Assembly: GCF_017873175.1 (NCBI RefSeq) | Contig: NZ_JAGGJW010000019.1 | Location: forward strand, 1-64,000 | Length of the DNA: 64,000 nucleotides | Direction of reading: 5' to 3' | From: Neorhizobium petrolearium | Lineage (GTDB): Bacteria; Pseudomonadota; Alphaproteobacteria; Rhizobiales; Rhizobiaceae | Part shown: in pieces, positions 9,927 through 18,253 of the stretch | Position numbering within the stretch: the stretch's first letter is position 1 | Layout: every line of letters begins with the position of its first letter | Notes under the pieces: model-generated | The model's database searches: none | Told to the model about the DNA's origin: nothing | Seen by the model: the letters and a program-made list of their open reading frames with translations, nothing else | Program-made: the position numbers and the translations under genes

Positions 9927-12900
9927 TGCCTGCTAACCTCATCTTCGCCATCGGCTGCCATCATCGCGACCGCACGCGCCAGTGCAGCAAGCTGCAGTCG
10001 TCCACTCTTCTTTTCTGATCTGAGAGAAGCCACCAGGCGATCAGCGATCCCCGCGGCGGCCACTTTTTCGCTTTCGCTCAGTTCGAAGCTGCGCATCAAC
10101 GGCGGCGTTTTCGGGTCGAGGCCGACTACAAGTGCAAGGGCCTCGGTTTGGGAGCGTCGATCTCGCACGATCGCCAGAGCCTCAAGCTCCCGGAAACGGC
10201 GCCCGTATCGCGCAATTTCCGTCAGCGCTTCCTGCCGGTCTCTGTCCGACCAGTTCCGGGCGGGGCGGTGCAGCAAAACGCTGACAGTGCTCTCGATGTC
10301 GCCTTTCCCCAGCTCCATCGCTGCGACGCGATCTGCAAAGGCGTCGAAATTGTAATCGTTCGTCAGGCCTTTCAGCAGCGATGCGCGTTCCGCAATTCCA
10401 GCGAAACTCGCGGCGTCGATGCCGAGGGCCTTTGCAAGTGCCAGACGCAACTCTTCGAGCAGTGCCGGATAGCTCGCTTCGGCCGCTTCAAGGGCATGGT
10501 AGACGGTCCCCGGGGCGAGCTTTTCACCGAGAGCAGCCGGGAGATCGTCAAACAAGAGACGCTCGGGATCGTCTGCCTTCATCACGATCCCGCGGATTTT
10601 CACGGCCAAAGGATCAAGGTGGGTCGTACGCTTTGCGAACTGCGAGAGCTCTTCAAAACGCTGAAAGAGAGCTGCGGCAACGGGCAATGACGCCCCGTGA
10701 TGGTCGACGCCGAGCAGCTGCGCGAGCCCACTGAGAAACGCGGTTTCGCGCACGGACCGGTCGATCCGCCTCAAACGGAAGAGGCCGGGCTTCTGCAAAA
10801 GCTTGTCGACGACGACGTCATCGATTGCTGTTTGATAGACCCCGTCGATATAGACGGCGACGCTCTCGCGCTTGGCAAGCATGTAGGCAAGCGCCAACAC
10901 CGGCATGACACCGGCTTTGATGCCATAGGGCGGCCGAGCCCACTCCGCATAGACAGCATCGAGAGGCTTTTCGCCCGCAAGATCGATTACCTCCCACGCA
11001 GGCCGAAGCGATCCTCCCTCTTGGCTATCGTCCGGCTCTGAAAAACCAAACACGCCGGCCTTGATCTCTCTGTGCAGTCCGAACGGTCGAAGCAAGGTAA
11101 GATAGAGGCCGAGCTCTGCAGGATACTGGGTCATTCCCAGCCGCTCATCTGCATACGAGTTGACCATTGCATGAGCCAGTTCGCGCAAAGCCGCCATCGA
11201 GTTCGATGATGGTTTGTCGCGCTGGAGCAACTCGCTTTTGATGATCGGCGCCTTCGAGAAACCGGCGTCGGCGAGCGCGCTTGCAACGACCGTCAGCGGT
11301 GCGCGAACGGCTTGACTTGGCTGAGGCGCCAGGTACCAGCTTGCATTCTCGAACGCCGTTTCGAGCGCCCGATGAAGCTGATCGATACAGTGGGATTGTC
11401 TCGCGGCAATCTCCCGCCTCGCTATCCGATCGCCCTCCAGCTGCGGGTGCTCACGGAAAACGCGTTCGACCGCCAACAACTCTGCGGCAGTTGACCGGAG
11501 GGCAAAGCTGTCATTTGCCCCGCCTACGGCAATCACACGCTCCTCAATCGCCAGCGCTTTGGCGGTTTTCTGCGCTAGTTGATTGACTGATTTCGTCGTC
11601 AAAGAACCGTCGCCGAGGAGCAATAGCAAAAGGCCGCTGCCATGAAGCGGGCGGGCCAAAATGCCGCTCGTCAAAGACTCGATCGTGTCGTTTGGGCCAA
11701 CGACTTGCAGCGCTATCTCAAAAGTCCTCAGCGCGCCTTTCTGAAAATAGTGGCGTTTAGCCGTGGCAAAGCCCAGGCCGACGCGACGCGGAATATCCGC
11801 CAGTTCAAGTGAATCCGCCGGTTGGATAGCGCGGCTGACGGCTTCCTCAAGATCGAAATCGCTACCGGCAAACAGCGCGTATCCGCCAAGGCGTGGCTGC
11901 CGGATCAGAATAGCCCAATCGAGGAGATCCTTGATCGCTCCGCTGATCGCTTTCATTGCGAAGCCGGGTACCGACGCACTTAAAAAGTCGTCTGCGAGCA
12001 CGACGCCAGACCCGTTCCGGAAAAACTCGATGATCGCGGCAGCTTTCGTCAATGCGACGTGCAGACCAGTTCCTTTGACACCGGCCCGCTCGATTGCTTC
12101 GAATGCGAGGCTGAAGCGATTACCGTCCACACCTGCGGTAAGGGCCATTCCGAAGTTAGCCGCAAGATAATCCCAGAGCATCGCGGGACTGTAAGTCCCG
12201 CCCTCCAGATCGGTTGTCTCCAGAAACTCTTTGAAACCGAAGGGCTCAGCCGAACTCAAGAAGCCAAAGACGCTTCGCTCATTTTGGGCAAAGCGCGCTC
12301 TCGAGATCGGTCCGAGCAGAAGTGCGCTCACCGGGTTAAGGGGCCATGTCTGCGCAAGCGCTTCCGCCAGCACATCAACGTCTGTCGGACGGCGTTTGGC
12401 GACCGCTTCAGCAACAGTGCGGGCGCCGGACGCGTCGCGATCCGGGCCCTCAGCGGCGATCGCCCGGCCGAGCAGCGCAACTGTTTCGTCTGCGCCCGAA
12501 AGAAATGCGATGTCCTGGTAGCGGCCCTGGACCTTACGCCATTCCTGGCGCGCGTCGCGCGAAGCGCGCGCTGTGTATTGGTCGAACGACTGGTGGAGAA
12601 TGCCAATGACGACCAAGCGGCCGCTGCTGCGAGACGCATGCTCGGCGAGATCCTGAAGCAGATGGACGTCGCCGCCCTCGAGTGCTTCGTGCTCAAGTAG
12701 CTTGCCGAGTTCGTCGAGAATGAGGAGGATTCCGCTCGACGCGCCTTCGCCACCGGCGATCAAAGCCTTAATAAGGCGATCATCACTTGCTGCGAACTGT
12801 GACGCGGTATCCTGCGACCAACCAAGCGCGTTGCGTGCGGCTTCAACGATTGCGTCGCGGAGCCGTGTCCGGCTTCCGGTAACGGCGACGACTTTCCAAG

Positions 12901-13231
12901 CGCCGCTGGTTTCCGGGAACGCCTGGTTGAACAGGGTCGAAAGAGGTTCCCCCGCGATGTCTCGAGCAATATTCCGGTTCTTCTTCGTGCCGGCCACGAG
13001 GTTCGCAAGCAGCAAGGCAGCACTCGACTTGCCGCCGCCATAAGGACCGGTCCAAGTGTAAGCGCCTTGATGGTGGTCCCGCTGGCTCTCACCAAGAGTA
13101 CGCAGAGATTTCGCGACGCTTGCCTGCAAGACGTATCCGACCAATGGCGGCGTGCCGTTCAGGTCCGCATCGAGCCGGGCCGATCGCGCGAAACGGCGAT
13201 CAATGGAAACTATACTGGAAAGCTTGCTCAT
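9923..13231 (-). CDS. sspC: SspC, large P-loop ATPase of the ssDNA phosphorothioation complex
   Basis: A 1102-aa protein. Walker A 'GPYGGGKS' is at residues 62-69 and Walker B 'ILLILDE' is near 168-174, with an Arg/Lys-rich stretch beyond. The long C-terminal part has no familiar domain. I chose ATG 13231 because it overlaps the sspB stop as ATGA, although the frame stays open 114 bases further upstream with a non-homologous-looking Arg/Ser-rich extension. In described SspBCD complexes the ATPase SspC powers modification together with the nicking protein SspB and the sulfur transferase SspD. It is not DndD-like: it lacks the SMC-type hinge layout and DndE is absent. Confidence 0.8.
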   Translation of the reverse strand: MSKLSSIVSIDRRFARSARLDADLNGTPPLVGYVLQASVAKSLRTLGESQRDHHQGAYTWTGPYGGGKSSAALLLANLVAGTKKNRNIARDIAGEPLSTLFNQAFPETSGAWKVVAVTGSRTRLRDAIVEAARNALGWSQDTASQFAASDDRLIKALIAGGEGASSGILLILDELGKLLEHEALEGGDVHLLQDLAEHASRSSGRLVVIGILHQSFDQYTARASRDARQEWRKVQGRYQDIAFLSGADETVALLGRAIAAEGPDRDASGARTVAEAVAKRRPTDVDVLAEALAQTWPLNPVSALLLGPISRARFAQNERSVFGFLSSAEPFGFKEFLETTDLEGGTYSPAMLWDYLAANFGMALTAGVDGNRFSLAFEAIERAGVKGTGLHVALTKAAAIIEFFRNGSGVVLADDFLSASVPGFAMKAISGAIKDLLDWAILIRQPRLGGYALFAGSDFDLEEAVSRAIQPADSLELADIPRRVGLGFATAKRHYFQKGALRTFEIALQVVGPNDTIESLTSGILARPLHGSGLLLLLLGDGSLTTKSVNQLAQKTAKALAIEERVIAVGGANDSFALRSTAAELLAVERVFREHPQLEGDRIARREIAARQSHCIDQLHRALETAFENASWYLAPQPSQAVRAPLTVVASALADAGFSKAPIIKSELLQRDKPSSNSMAALRELAHAMVNSYADERLGMTQYPAELGLYLTLLRPFGLHREIKAGVFGFSEPDDSQEGGSLRPAWEVIDLAGEKPLDAVYAEWARPPYGIKAGVMPVLALAYMLAKRESVAVYIDGVYQTAIDDVVVDKLLQKPGLFRLRRIDRSVRETAFLSGLAQLLGVDHHGASLPVAAALFQRFEELSQFAKRTTHLDPLAVKIRGIVMKADDPERLLFDDLPAALGEKLAPGTVYHALEAAEASYPALLEELRLALAKALGIDAASFAGIAERASLLKGLTNDYNFDAFADRVAAMELGKGDIESTVSVLLHRPARNWSDRDRQEALTEIARYGRRFRELEALAIVRDRRSQTEALALVVGLDPKTPPLMRSFELSESEKVAAAGIADRLVASLRSEKKSGRLQLAALARAVAMMAADGEDEVSRQ

Positions 13232-14151
13232 GCTGCGATCTGACGGTCGAGTTTGCGTGGGTAAGCGAGAGAAAGAACCGTCGTCGGATCGAACTCGAAC
13301 GTGCGCTGGATCTGGCGAAGACCGGCCGTGTCGACCCATTGCCAAGCGCCTGCCGTCAGATCGTCAAGCCGCATCAGCCGGGAAACCACGCTGTCTTCGT
13401 CGAGTTTGAAAACGCGGCCTGGTGACCCTGTTCCATAACAAATCTGTTCAGCCGTTAATGTGGTCGCGCCACCGGAGCGTTCCCAGAACTGACCAAGCGC
13501 GCAAGCGAAAACGGCGTCATGGAGGCCTGGCTTGGGACCGCGAACAAACTCGTACCAGCCGCCAAGCCGAGCTTCCCGGATTAACGCAAGCTCGGCTAAC
13601 AGAGGCTCTGCTGCGTCTTCGTTGAGAGTATCCGGGCGCCGCACATAGCTGCGCAAGAAAACCTCGATATCGCGCTTGAGTGTTCCGCGCGTTGCCCGCC
13701 ATCCATTGCTCTCAACCAATGCCATGAGCTGGTCGAGCAACATAGCCGGATCAAACTCGATCGCGTTGAGCAAATTGAACGCATAGTAGGCAGTTGTTGT
13801 CATCGAAGGCGTGCTGGCCATATGCCAATGAGCGAGCCAAATCGTCGATGATTGCTCGAGGTAGGGATCGAGACCATCATCGGAGAGAATGGCCCGACCA
13901 AGCCCGGTTGGTGAAATCATGCGTTCAGCTTCGGCAAAGAACCCCGAAGCAAGCGCCCAATAGCGCATCGAGACGGCCATATTGCGCCCGACGCCGAAAC
14001 GGGTTATTGCATCTTGTTCCTGAAATGTTCTCGAATCGGCTCCGTCGCCGATTGCATCGAAGGCTTTCTTCAGCCACAGCAGCCGGAGCGGGAACGTTTC
14101 GTGCCCCGCAAACTGCCCTCTCGAATCGATCTTTATCGTCGCGTGTCCCAT
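13228..14151 (-). CDS. sspB: SspB, DUF4007 family protein (nicking component of ssDNA phosphorothioation)
   Basis: A 307-aa protein. The segment 'GRNMAVSMRYWALASGF' and the following short helical blocks look like the DUF4007 family. In Ssp systems this family is SspB, reported as a strand-nicking protein needed to place PT on one strand. The ATG at 14151 is preferred over the longer frame from 14214: it lies 10 bases after the sspA stop and has a GTAAGG ribosome-binding site. The start of sspC overlaps its stop. DUF4007 proteins also occur elsewhere, but the combination with a desulfurase, a large ATPase and a PP-loop protein is diagnostic. Confidence 0.8.
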   Translation of the reverse strand: MGHATIKIDSRGQFAGHETFPLRLLWLKKAFDAIGDGADSRTFQEQDAITRFGVGRNMAVSMRYWALASGFFAEAERMISPTGLGRAILSDDGLDPYLEQSSTIWLAHWHMASTPSMTTTAYYAFNLLNAIEFDPAMLLDQLMALVESNGWRATRGTLKRDIEVFLRSYVRRPDTLNEDAAEPLLAELALIREARLGGWYEFVRGPKPGLHDAVFACALGQFWERSGGATTLTAEQICYGTGSPGRVFKLDEDSVVSRLMRLDDLTAGAWQWVDTAGLRQIQRTFEFDPTTVLSLAYPRKLDRQIAA

Positions 14152-14161
14152 AGAGGGGACC

Positions 14162-15331
14162 TTACTGGTGAACCCCTCCAGTTTCAAGGCGAGACAGCGC
14201 GGCGGCATCAACAATATGGCCGGCAGCGGTTAATATCTCTTCCGAATTCTGGTAGCGATTACAGAAAATCCGAATAACGCCACGAGCATCTAATTCTGAA
14301 AGACCAATAGATTCAAGAACATGTGAAGTTTTGATTTGCCCTGAAGTGCATGCCGACCCCGTTGAAAGCGATACGTCACGCGCGATGCGGGCGCAGAGCT
14401 CGTCCGCATCGACGTCGAAGAGCTGGATGGACGCAGCGCCTGGAACGGTTGCCGCATCGCCGCTGACCCGCCGGAAACGAAGTTGCCGTTGTTCAAGCGT
14501 CTCAAACAACTGCTTGATCAACGCCGAGCAGTGCGCTTGGTCGGATCCAAGCCGATCTCTGGCGGCCCGAGCTGCCGCACCGAAGCCTGCAATCAGCGCG
14601 ACTGGTTCAGTTCCGGGCCGTAGACCGCTTTGCTGGCCGCCACCCAAAGTCAGGGGGAGGGGCTTCAGCGCCGATGCGGCAACGTAGAGGGCGCCTATTC
14701 CCATCGGTCCATAGCATTTGTGGGCCGAAAGGGTGAGATAGTCGACATCAAGCTCGACGACGTCAACATCGATCTTGCCGGCGGCCTGCGCAGCATCGGT
14801 ATGGAAGAGCGCGCCGCTCTCATGCGCCAAGGCAGCAGCTTCCTTGACCGGTTGAATGACACCGGTCTCATTGTTGACCATCATCACGGATGCGAACAGG
14901 AGGTCCGGGCCGACAAGTTTGGAGTATTCAACAAGGTCAAGGCGGCCGCGATTATCAACTGGTGCTCTGGTAACCTCGAAGCCTTCGGGCCGCAAAGCAT
15001 ATGCAGGTTCCAGGACAGCTTTATGTTCGATTGCCGAGACCAATATGCGGTTCCGGCTCGGGTCTTGGTTCCGGGCCGCTCGAACCGCACCGATGATTGC
15101 GAGGTTGTTCGCTTCGGTGGCGCCAGAGGTGAAGGTGATCTCGTGCGACGATGCGCCGATTAGATCTGCCACGAATTCGCGACCATTGGCGATCGTACGC
15201 GCTGCCGTTTCACCGGAGATGTTGGGCGAGCCAGCGTTACCGGGTTGTGTCCAAACTGCAATCATTGCATCGCGCGCTTCTGGCGCAAGCGGCAGGGTGG
15301 CGAAACCATCGAGATAGATTGGATGCATCAT
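14162..15331 (-). CDS. sspA: SspA, cysteine desulfurase (IscS/DndA-like) supplying sulfur for DNA phosphorothioation
   Basis: A 389-aa PLP-dependent aminotransferase class V enzyme of normal IscS length. The PLP lysine is in 'LSAHKCYGPMG' (Lys205), and 'FHTDAAQAAGK' carries the Asp that contacts the cofactor. The catalytic persulfide Cys is in 'STGSACTSG' (Cys328). It removes sulfur from L-cysteine and passes it to SspD. Two in-frame ATGs exist (15331 and 15328). It is the first gene of sspA-B-C-D and lies 61 bases after the RES toxin gene on the same strand, so readthrough from the toxin-antitoxin operon is possible. A housekeeping IscS role is less likely because no isc/suf genes are near. 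Confidence 0.9.
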   Translation of the reverse strand: MMHPIYLDGFATLPLAPEARDAMIAVWTQPGNAGSPNISGETAARTIANGREFVADLIGASSHEITFTSGATEANNLAIIGAVRAARNQDPSRNRILVSAIEHKAVLEPAYALRPEGFEVTRAPVDNRGRLDLVEYSKLVGPDLLFASVMMVNNETGVIQPVKEAAALAHESGALFHTDAAQAAGKIDVDVVELDVDYLTLSAHKCYGPMGIGALYVAASALKPLPLTLGGGQQSGLRPGTEPVALIAGFGAAARAARDRLGSDQAHCSALIKQLFETLEQRQLRFRRVSGDAATVPGAASIQLFDVDADELCARIARDVSLSTGSACTSGQIKTSHVLESIGLSELDARGVIRIFCNRYQNSEEILTAAGHIVDAAALSRLETGGVHQ

Positions 15332-15392
15332 CTGAAATTCCGCCAGCTATAAAGTAAGGAGCTTTTTCTTAACGTTGCCAGGGTTTTAGGGC

Positions 15393-16082
15393 TCAAAGCC
15401 TCGCTATTTCCGGTTTGGGCCCTCCCTGCCACTCGAGTCGCCATATTGCTCCTTGCCGCAGATTTTGGACGAGCGAGGGGTGAAAAGCCACGAGGCAGGT
15501 GCCACCCGTCGATCTCACGGAAGGATAGATCAGCCCTGGGCTGTCTTTTTCCGTACGAAGCCACTTGGCAAGAGCTTGCCCTGCTGGGTAGGCGACCGCG
15601 GGGTCGGCGCTCAGGCTAGGGTCAGCGGCAAATTCCCCGCCCCGCAGATCATGAAATTGACCCACGAAGTCGGCGATCAATTCCGCGTAGTCTGTTACGT
15701 TCTCAAAACGGTTGATCGCTTCAAGTTCCCGGGTCAGGTGGAAGGATACTTCAGCCAAGGCAGTCTCAGTTTGGAGGGCGCAGTACCACGCGCCACGTTC
15801 ATCATCATTGAACCGGTTTCCGCCCGGGCGAGTGTACGTGAACGCCGCGTTGATGAAAGTGTGGCCCGGCCTGCCGAAGACGAGCTCCTTGGGATCAAGA
15901 TCCAACAAGCCGCCTTCCTGCCCTTGAAGGCGGCCGCTGGTCGCACCCTCTAATTCAGCCAGATCATCCAATGCACCTTGGTTCGGAGCAAGAGCCAGCA
16001 ATATTGGTCCCTTGAGCCGAGCGGTGGATATAAGACGGACAGTGTCTCGCTGAAAAATGTCGGCGCGGATGGGCTCGATCAA
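15393..16082 (-). CDS. RES-domain toxin of a RES/Xre toxin-antitoxin system
   Basis: A 229-aa protein matching RES-domain toxins. An Arg stands in 'GGNRFNDDERGAWYCAL', an acidic helix 'TETALAEVSFHL' carries the conserved Glu, and 'RSTGGTCLVAF' carries the conserved Ser; the Arg-Glu-Ser trio gives the family its name. Characterised members degrade or modify NAD+ and arrest growth. The start appears to be TTG at 16082, overlapping the antitoxin TGA (TTGA), which would keep toxin translation low and coupled to antitoxin. Together with its partner it borders the Ssp defence genes and may stabilise the region or act in defence. Confidence 0.82.
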   Translation of the reverse strand: MIEPIRADIFQRDTVRLISTARLKGPILLALAPNQGALDDLAELEGATSGRLQGQEGGLLDLDPKELVFGRPGHTFINAAFTYTRPGGNRFNDDERGAWYCALQTETALAEVSFHLTRELEAINRFENVTDYAELIADFVGQFHDLRGGEFAADPSLSADPAVAYPAGQALAKWLRTEKDSPGLIYPSVRSTGGTCLVAFHPSLVQNLRQGAIWRLEWQGGPKPEIARL

Positions 16083-16528
16083 AGGCCACCTCGCAACGCA
16101 TCAATATGACGCCTTACGAGCAGAAGCTTCGGGATGCCACCCTCAATCATCACGTCAATTGGCCGTCGCCCGTCGAAAAGCGGTCCCTTGTTTGGAAGCT
16201 TCACCCATTCGTCGGCAAGCGGTTCAGAGAAAAGCAGTCGCAAGCCTTTGAAAATCCCGACCAAGGCGCTGATCCTTGTGAGAGTATCCTGAGACAGGCT
16301 TCCGCTCCATTCTCCCTTTTTCATTCGGAACCAGGTTCGTTCCGAGACATCACCCAATAAAGCGCATACCTCCACGCTGGTGAGGCGCCAAATCTCGGCC
16401 AACCGAACAACTCCGGATACAGCTGCTGAGGTCAGCCGCTCACGTGCGCTCTCGTCGCCAAGGTTGACGGGCGACTGCGGAATTCCATTGTCACGAACTG
16501 CGTGTGCTACGACCATGATAGCCTCCAT
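16079..16528 (-). CDS. Xre/MbcA/ParS-type antitoxin of the RES toxin
   Basis: A 149-aa protein. The N-terminal half has a helix-turn-helix ('TSVEVCALLGDVSERTWFR'). The C-terminal half has the DUF2384-like toxin-binding region, including 'ADEWVKLPNKGPLFDG' and a Gly-rich turn before the last helices. It precedes and overlaps the RES toxin gene, the usual order for RES/Xre pairs. ATG at 16528 or 16516 could be used. It probably neutralises the toxin by blocking its active site and represses its own operon through the inverted repeat just upstream. Confidence 0.82.
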   Translation of the reverse strand: MEAIMVVAHAVRDNGIPQSPVNLGDESARERLTSAAVSGVVRLAEIWRLTSVEVCALLGDVSERTWFRMKKGEWSGSLSQDTLTRISALVGIFKGLRLLFSEPLADEWVKLPNKGPLFDGRRPIDVMIEGGIPKLLLVRRHIDALRGGL

Positions 16529-16543
16529 CTGACAGTGAATATA

Positions 16544-16557
16544 CTGCCAAATGGCAG
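16544..16557. promoter_or_regulatory. Candidate operator of the RES/Xre operon
   Basis: CTGCCA, AA, TGGCAG forms a perfect 6-bp inverted repeat 16 bases upstream of the first antitoxin ATG. The surroundings are AT-richer than the neighbourhood. Autoregulation by the HTH antitoxin through such a dyad is typical for this family; the link is inferred from position. Confidence 0.55.
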
Positions 16558-16602
16558 AATTTCAAGACCCCAGCCGCGATACCTCCGAGGGCGTTACCGA
16601 AA

Positions 16603-17361
16603 CTACAAGGCGTTGAACTCAGCCGCGACGGCCGTCCGTCGCGTATCATCTCGGAGAACTTGCTCTACTTCGGTCGCCGCGTAATCCGCGCTCTGCAATC
16701 GGAAGAACCGCATAAAAAGCAACAGCATGGTGCATCCGAGGAGAAGGCAGGTCGAAGCCAGCCACGCTCCGTAAACAGCCAAGACCAAAGCGGTTAGAGT
16801 GAGAAGGGTCGTCGCTTCTAAGCAAACCCAATACCAGGACCAATTGGTAAGCGCTTGGATGACCGTGTGACTGTCGATCTCTGGCTTAGTGCTCGACACA
16901 TAGGCATAGAAGGTGGATCCCATCAGCCTTTTCCGCTGCTGTTTTACTTCATGAAGTCGGGTGATCGACAGAGTAGCTCCCGATGCGAGGGCGAGCGGAT
17001 AAAGGATGTAGTGCACATCGAATTCTTTGCGAATTCTGAAAAGGTCGGAAAGTCGGTCGTGCAGTCTAATGGCGTGAGCAATCAGCCCTACGCCGATTGC
17101 CAACGTGAACACCCCCAAGAGCGATGCAGGGAAAGGCAGAACTTCGGCAGCTTCTCGCGGAAATAGATTCTCAATAAGGGCAATTAGCTTTTTGATTGGC
17201 GGGGCAAAGTGACTCAATGTGAAGATACACACTATCGCTACACCGAACGTGTACCAGCCGAGCTTGGTGAGCATCTCGCGATAGTTACTGACGCTGAAAA
17301 TCGGAAACAACGACACTTTGGCCCCCCCGAGCGAAATAGCTACTTGTGGCTCGCTCATCAT
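16603..17361 (-). CDS. Uncharacterised multi-pass membrane protein
   Basis: A 252-aa protein with about four to five hydrophobic segments, near residues 37-54, 80-97, 120-135, and a closely spaced pair at about 180-225. A charged loop between the third segment and the pair carries 'KQQRKRL'. The C-terminal tail of about 30 residues is soluble and charged. I recognise no family, catalytic motif or signal peptide. It lies between the RES/Xre pair and a HTH regulator, all on the minus strand, at the edge of a defence region. A membrane effector role is possible, but nothing in the sequence proves it. The reading frame is long, and its hydrophobic pattern is not that of a shadow frame. Confidence 0.6.
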   Translation of the reverse strand: MMSEPQVAISLGGAKVSLFPIFSVSNYREMLTKLGWYTFGVAIVCIFTLSHFAPPIKKLIALIENLFPREAAEVLPFPASLLGVFTLAIGVGLIAHAIRLHDRLSDLFRIRKEFDVHYILYPLALASGATLSITRLHEVKQQRKRLMGSTFYAYVSSTKPEIDSHTVIQALTNWSWYWVCLEATTLLTLTALVLAVYGAWLASTCLLLGCTMLLLFMRFFRLQSADYAATEVEQVLRDDTRRTAVAAEFNAL

Positions 17362-17441
17362 CGAAATGCAACAGGTGGAAAAACCCGCACCTTGAGCGTT
17401 TGCGCGTATAAATGGGTCGTTTAAGACATTGTTTCTTTTAT

Positions 17442-17460
17442 AAGGTCGCCGGTTCGATTC
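17442..17460 (+). other. tRNA T-arm-like fragment, possible attachment-site scar
   Basis: AAGGTCGCCGGTTCGATTC reads like the variable loop, T-stem 5' half and T-loop of a bacterial tRNA. The matching 3' half of the T-stem, acceptor and CCA are missing; the following bases do not pair with GCCGG. No intact tRNA surrounds it. Integrative elements often carry such 3' tRNA pieces at their attachment sites, so this may mark an old insertion boundary between the defence segment and the recombinase module. Chance similarity cannot be excluded. Confidence 0.35.
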
Positions 17461-17506
17461 GCTTCAACAACTTTCCCCTCTCGGTACATCGAGCGCGAGT
17501 GTCTCT

Positions 17507-18136
17507 TCAACGGACAGGCCGATATCTACCTTTTCGACGTGAACCGAAATATACCAACAGTCCGGCGAGTTGGAGGCCATGGATATCCCGTCGCGCGGTT
17601 TTCAGGCTGACCTGCCAGATGGCCATGATCTCCTTGGCACCGTAGCGGTCACCGTCAACGATACGCTCAAGAAACCAGTGCTGCCGTTCATTGAGCTCCA
17701 CGGGTTCAGGGTCATGTTTAGGGTCGCGATCAGGGCCATTTTCAGGGTCATTTTCCCGTACATCCTTTGTTAGCGCACTGAAGGCCGCTTCTCCGGCAGC
17801 ATAGGCTTCCCGCGCAGCGGCACGGACAGGACGATCGCTTGCCGACGACAATGGATTAGAAGCCGGGCCCTCGATCAGCCCCAGAACAAAGGCGCGGATG
17901 ACGGGGGAGGAGACCATAAGGCGTAAGAAAAACAAAGTGTCCGGCGCGTGCTGTGCCGACAGCCAGTGCTTGACCGTGCGTTCGCTCGCATTTGTCTGTC
18001 TCATCAATTGTTTGATCGCACGATGGGTATCGCCATGCTCCTTGCGCAACAGATCGGCGATGGTCTGGGCCAACATGTCGCGCCCGCCCAGAACCCCCTT
18101 CCACACCGGCAGCTTCCTGCCCTTTTTCGGCAACAT
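17507..18136 (-). CDS. HTH DNA-binding protein next to the serine recombinase
   Basis: A 209-aa protein with two likely DNA-binding parts. The N-terminal segment 'RQTNASERTVKHWLSAQ' is a helix-turn-helix; the C-terminal segment 'YGAKEIMAIWQVSLKTARR', followed by 'GLQLAGLLVYFGSRRKGRY', looks like a winged helix of DeoR/Fic-associated type. The middle (about residues 120-150) is an Asp/Glu/Pro-rich linker. A shorter start at Met21 (18076) is possible. It diverges from the recombinase gene with about 117 bases between them, a layout that suggests it controls recombinase expression. No exact family assigned. Confidence 0.65.
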   Translation of the reverse strand: MLPKKGRKLPVWKGVLGGRDMLAQTIADLLRKEHGDTHRAIKQLMRQTNASERTVKHWLSAQHAPDTLFFLRLMVSSPVIRAFVLGLIEGPASNPLSSASDRPVRAAAREAYAAGEAAFSALTKDVRENDPENGPDRDPKHDPEPVELNERQHWFLERIVDGDRYGAKEIMAIWQVSLKTARRDIHGLQLAGLLVYFGSRRKGRYRPVR

Positions 18137-18253
18137 CTTCCGCTCCTTCGTCCGCTAAGCTTGCAATATCGCGGGAGGCGGCAGGAATGTTGTCGTGCGC
18201 TGTGGCGGTCAGTGGCCCGGACCGATCCGGCAGGAACGAGGAAAGGGCGAAGC

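Noticed and set aside
9087..15331. Dnd-type double-strand phosphorothioation (DndABCDE)
   Set aside because: No SMC-like DndD, no DndE and no DndB; DUF4007 plus the large P-loop protein fit SspB/SspC instead.
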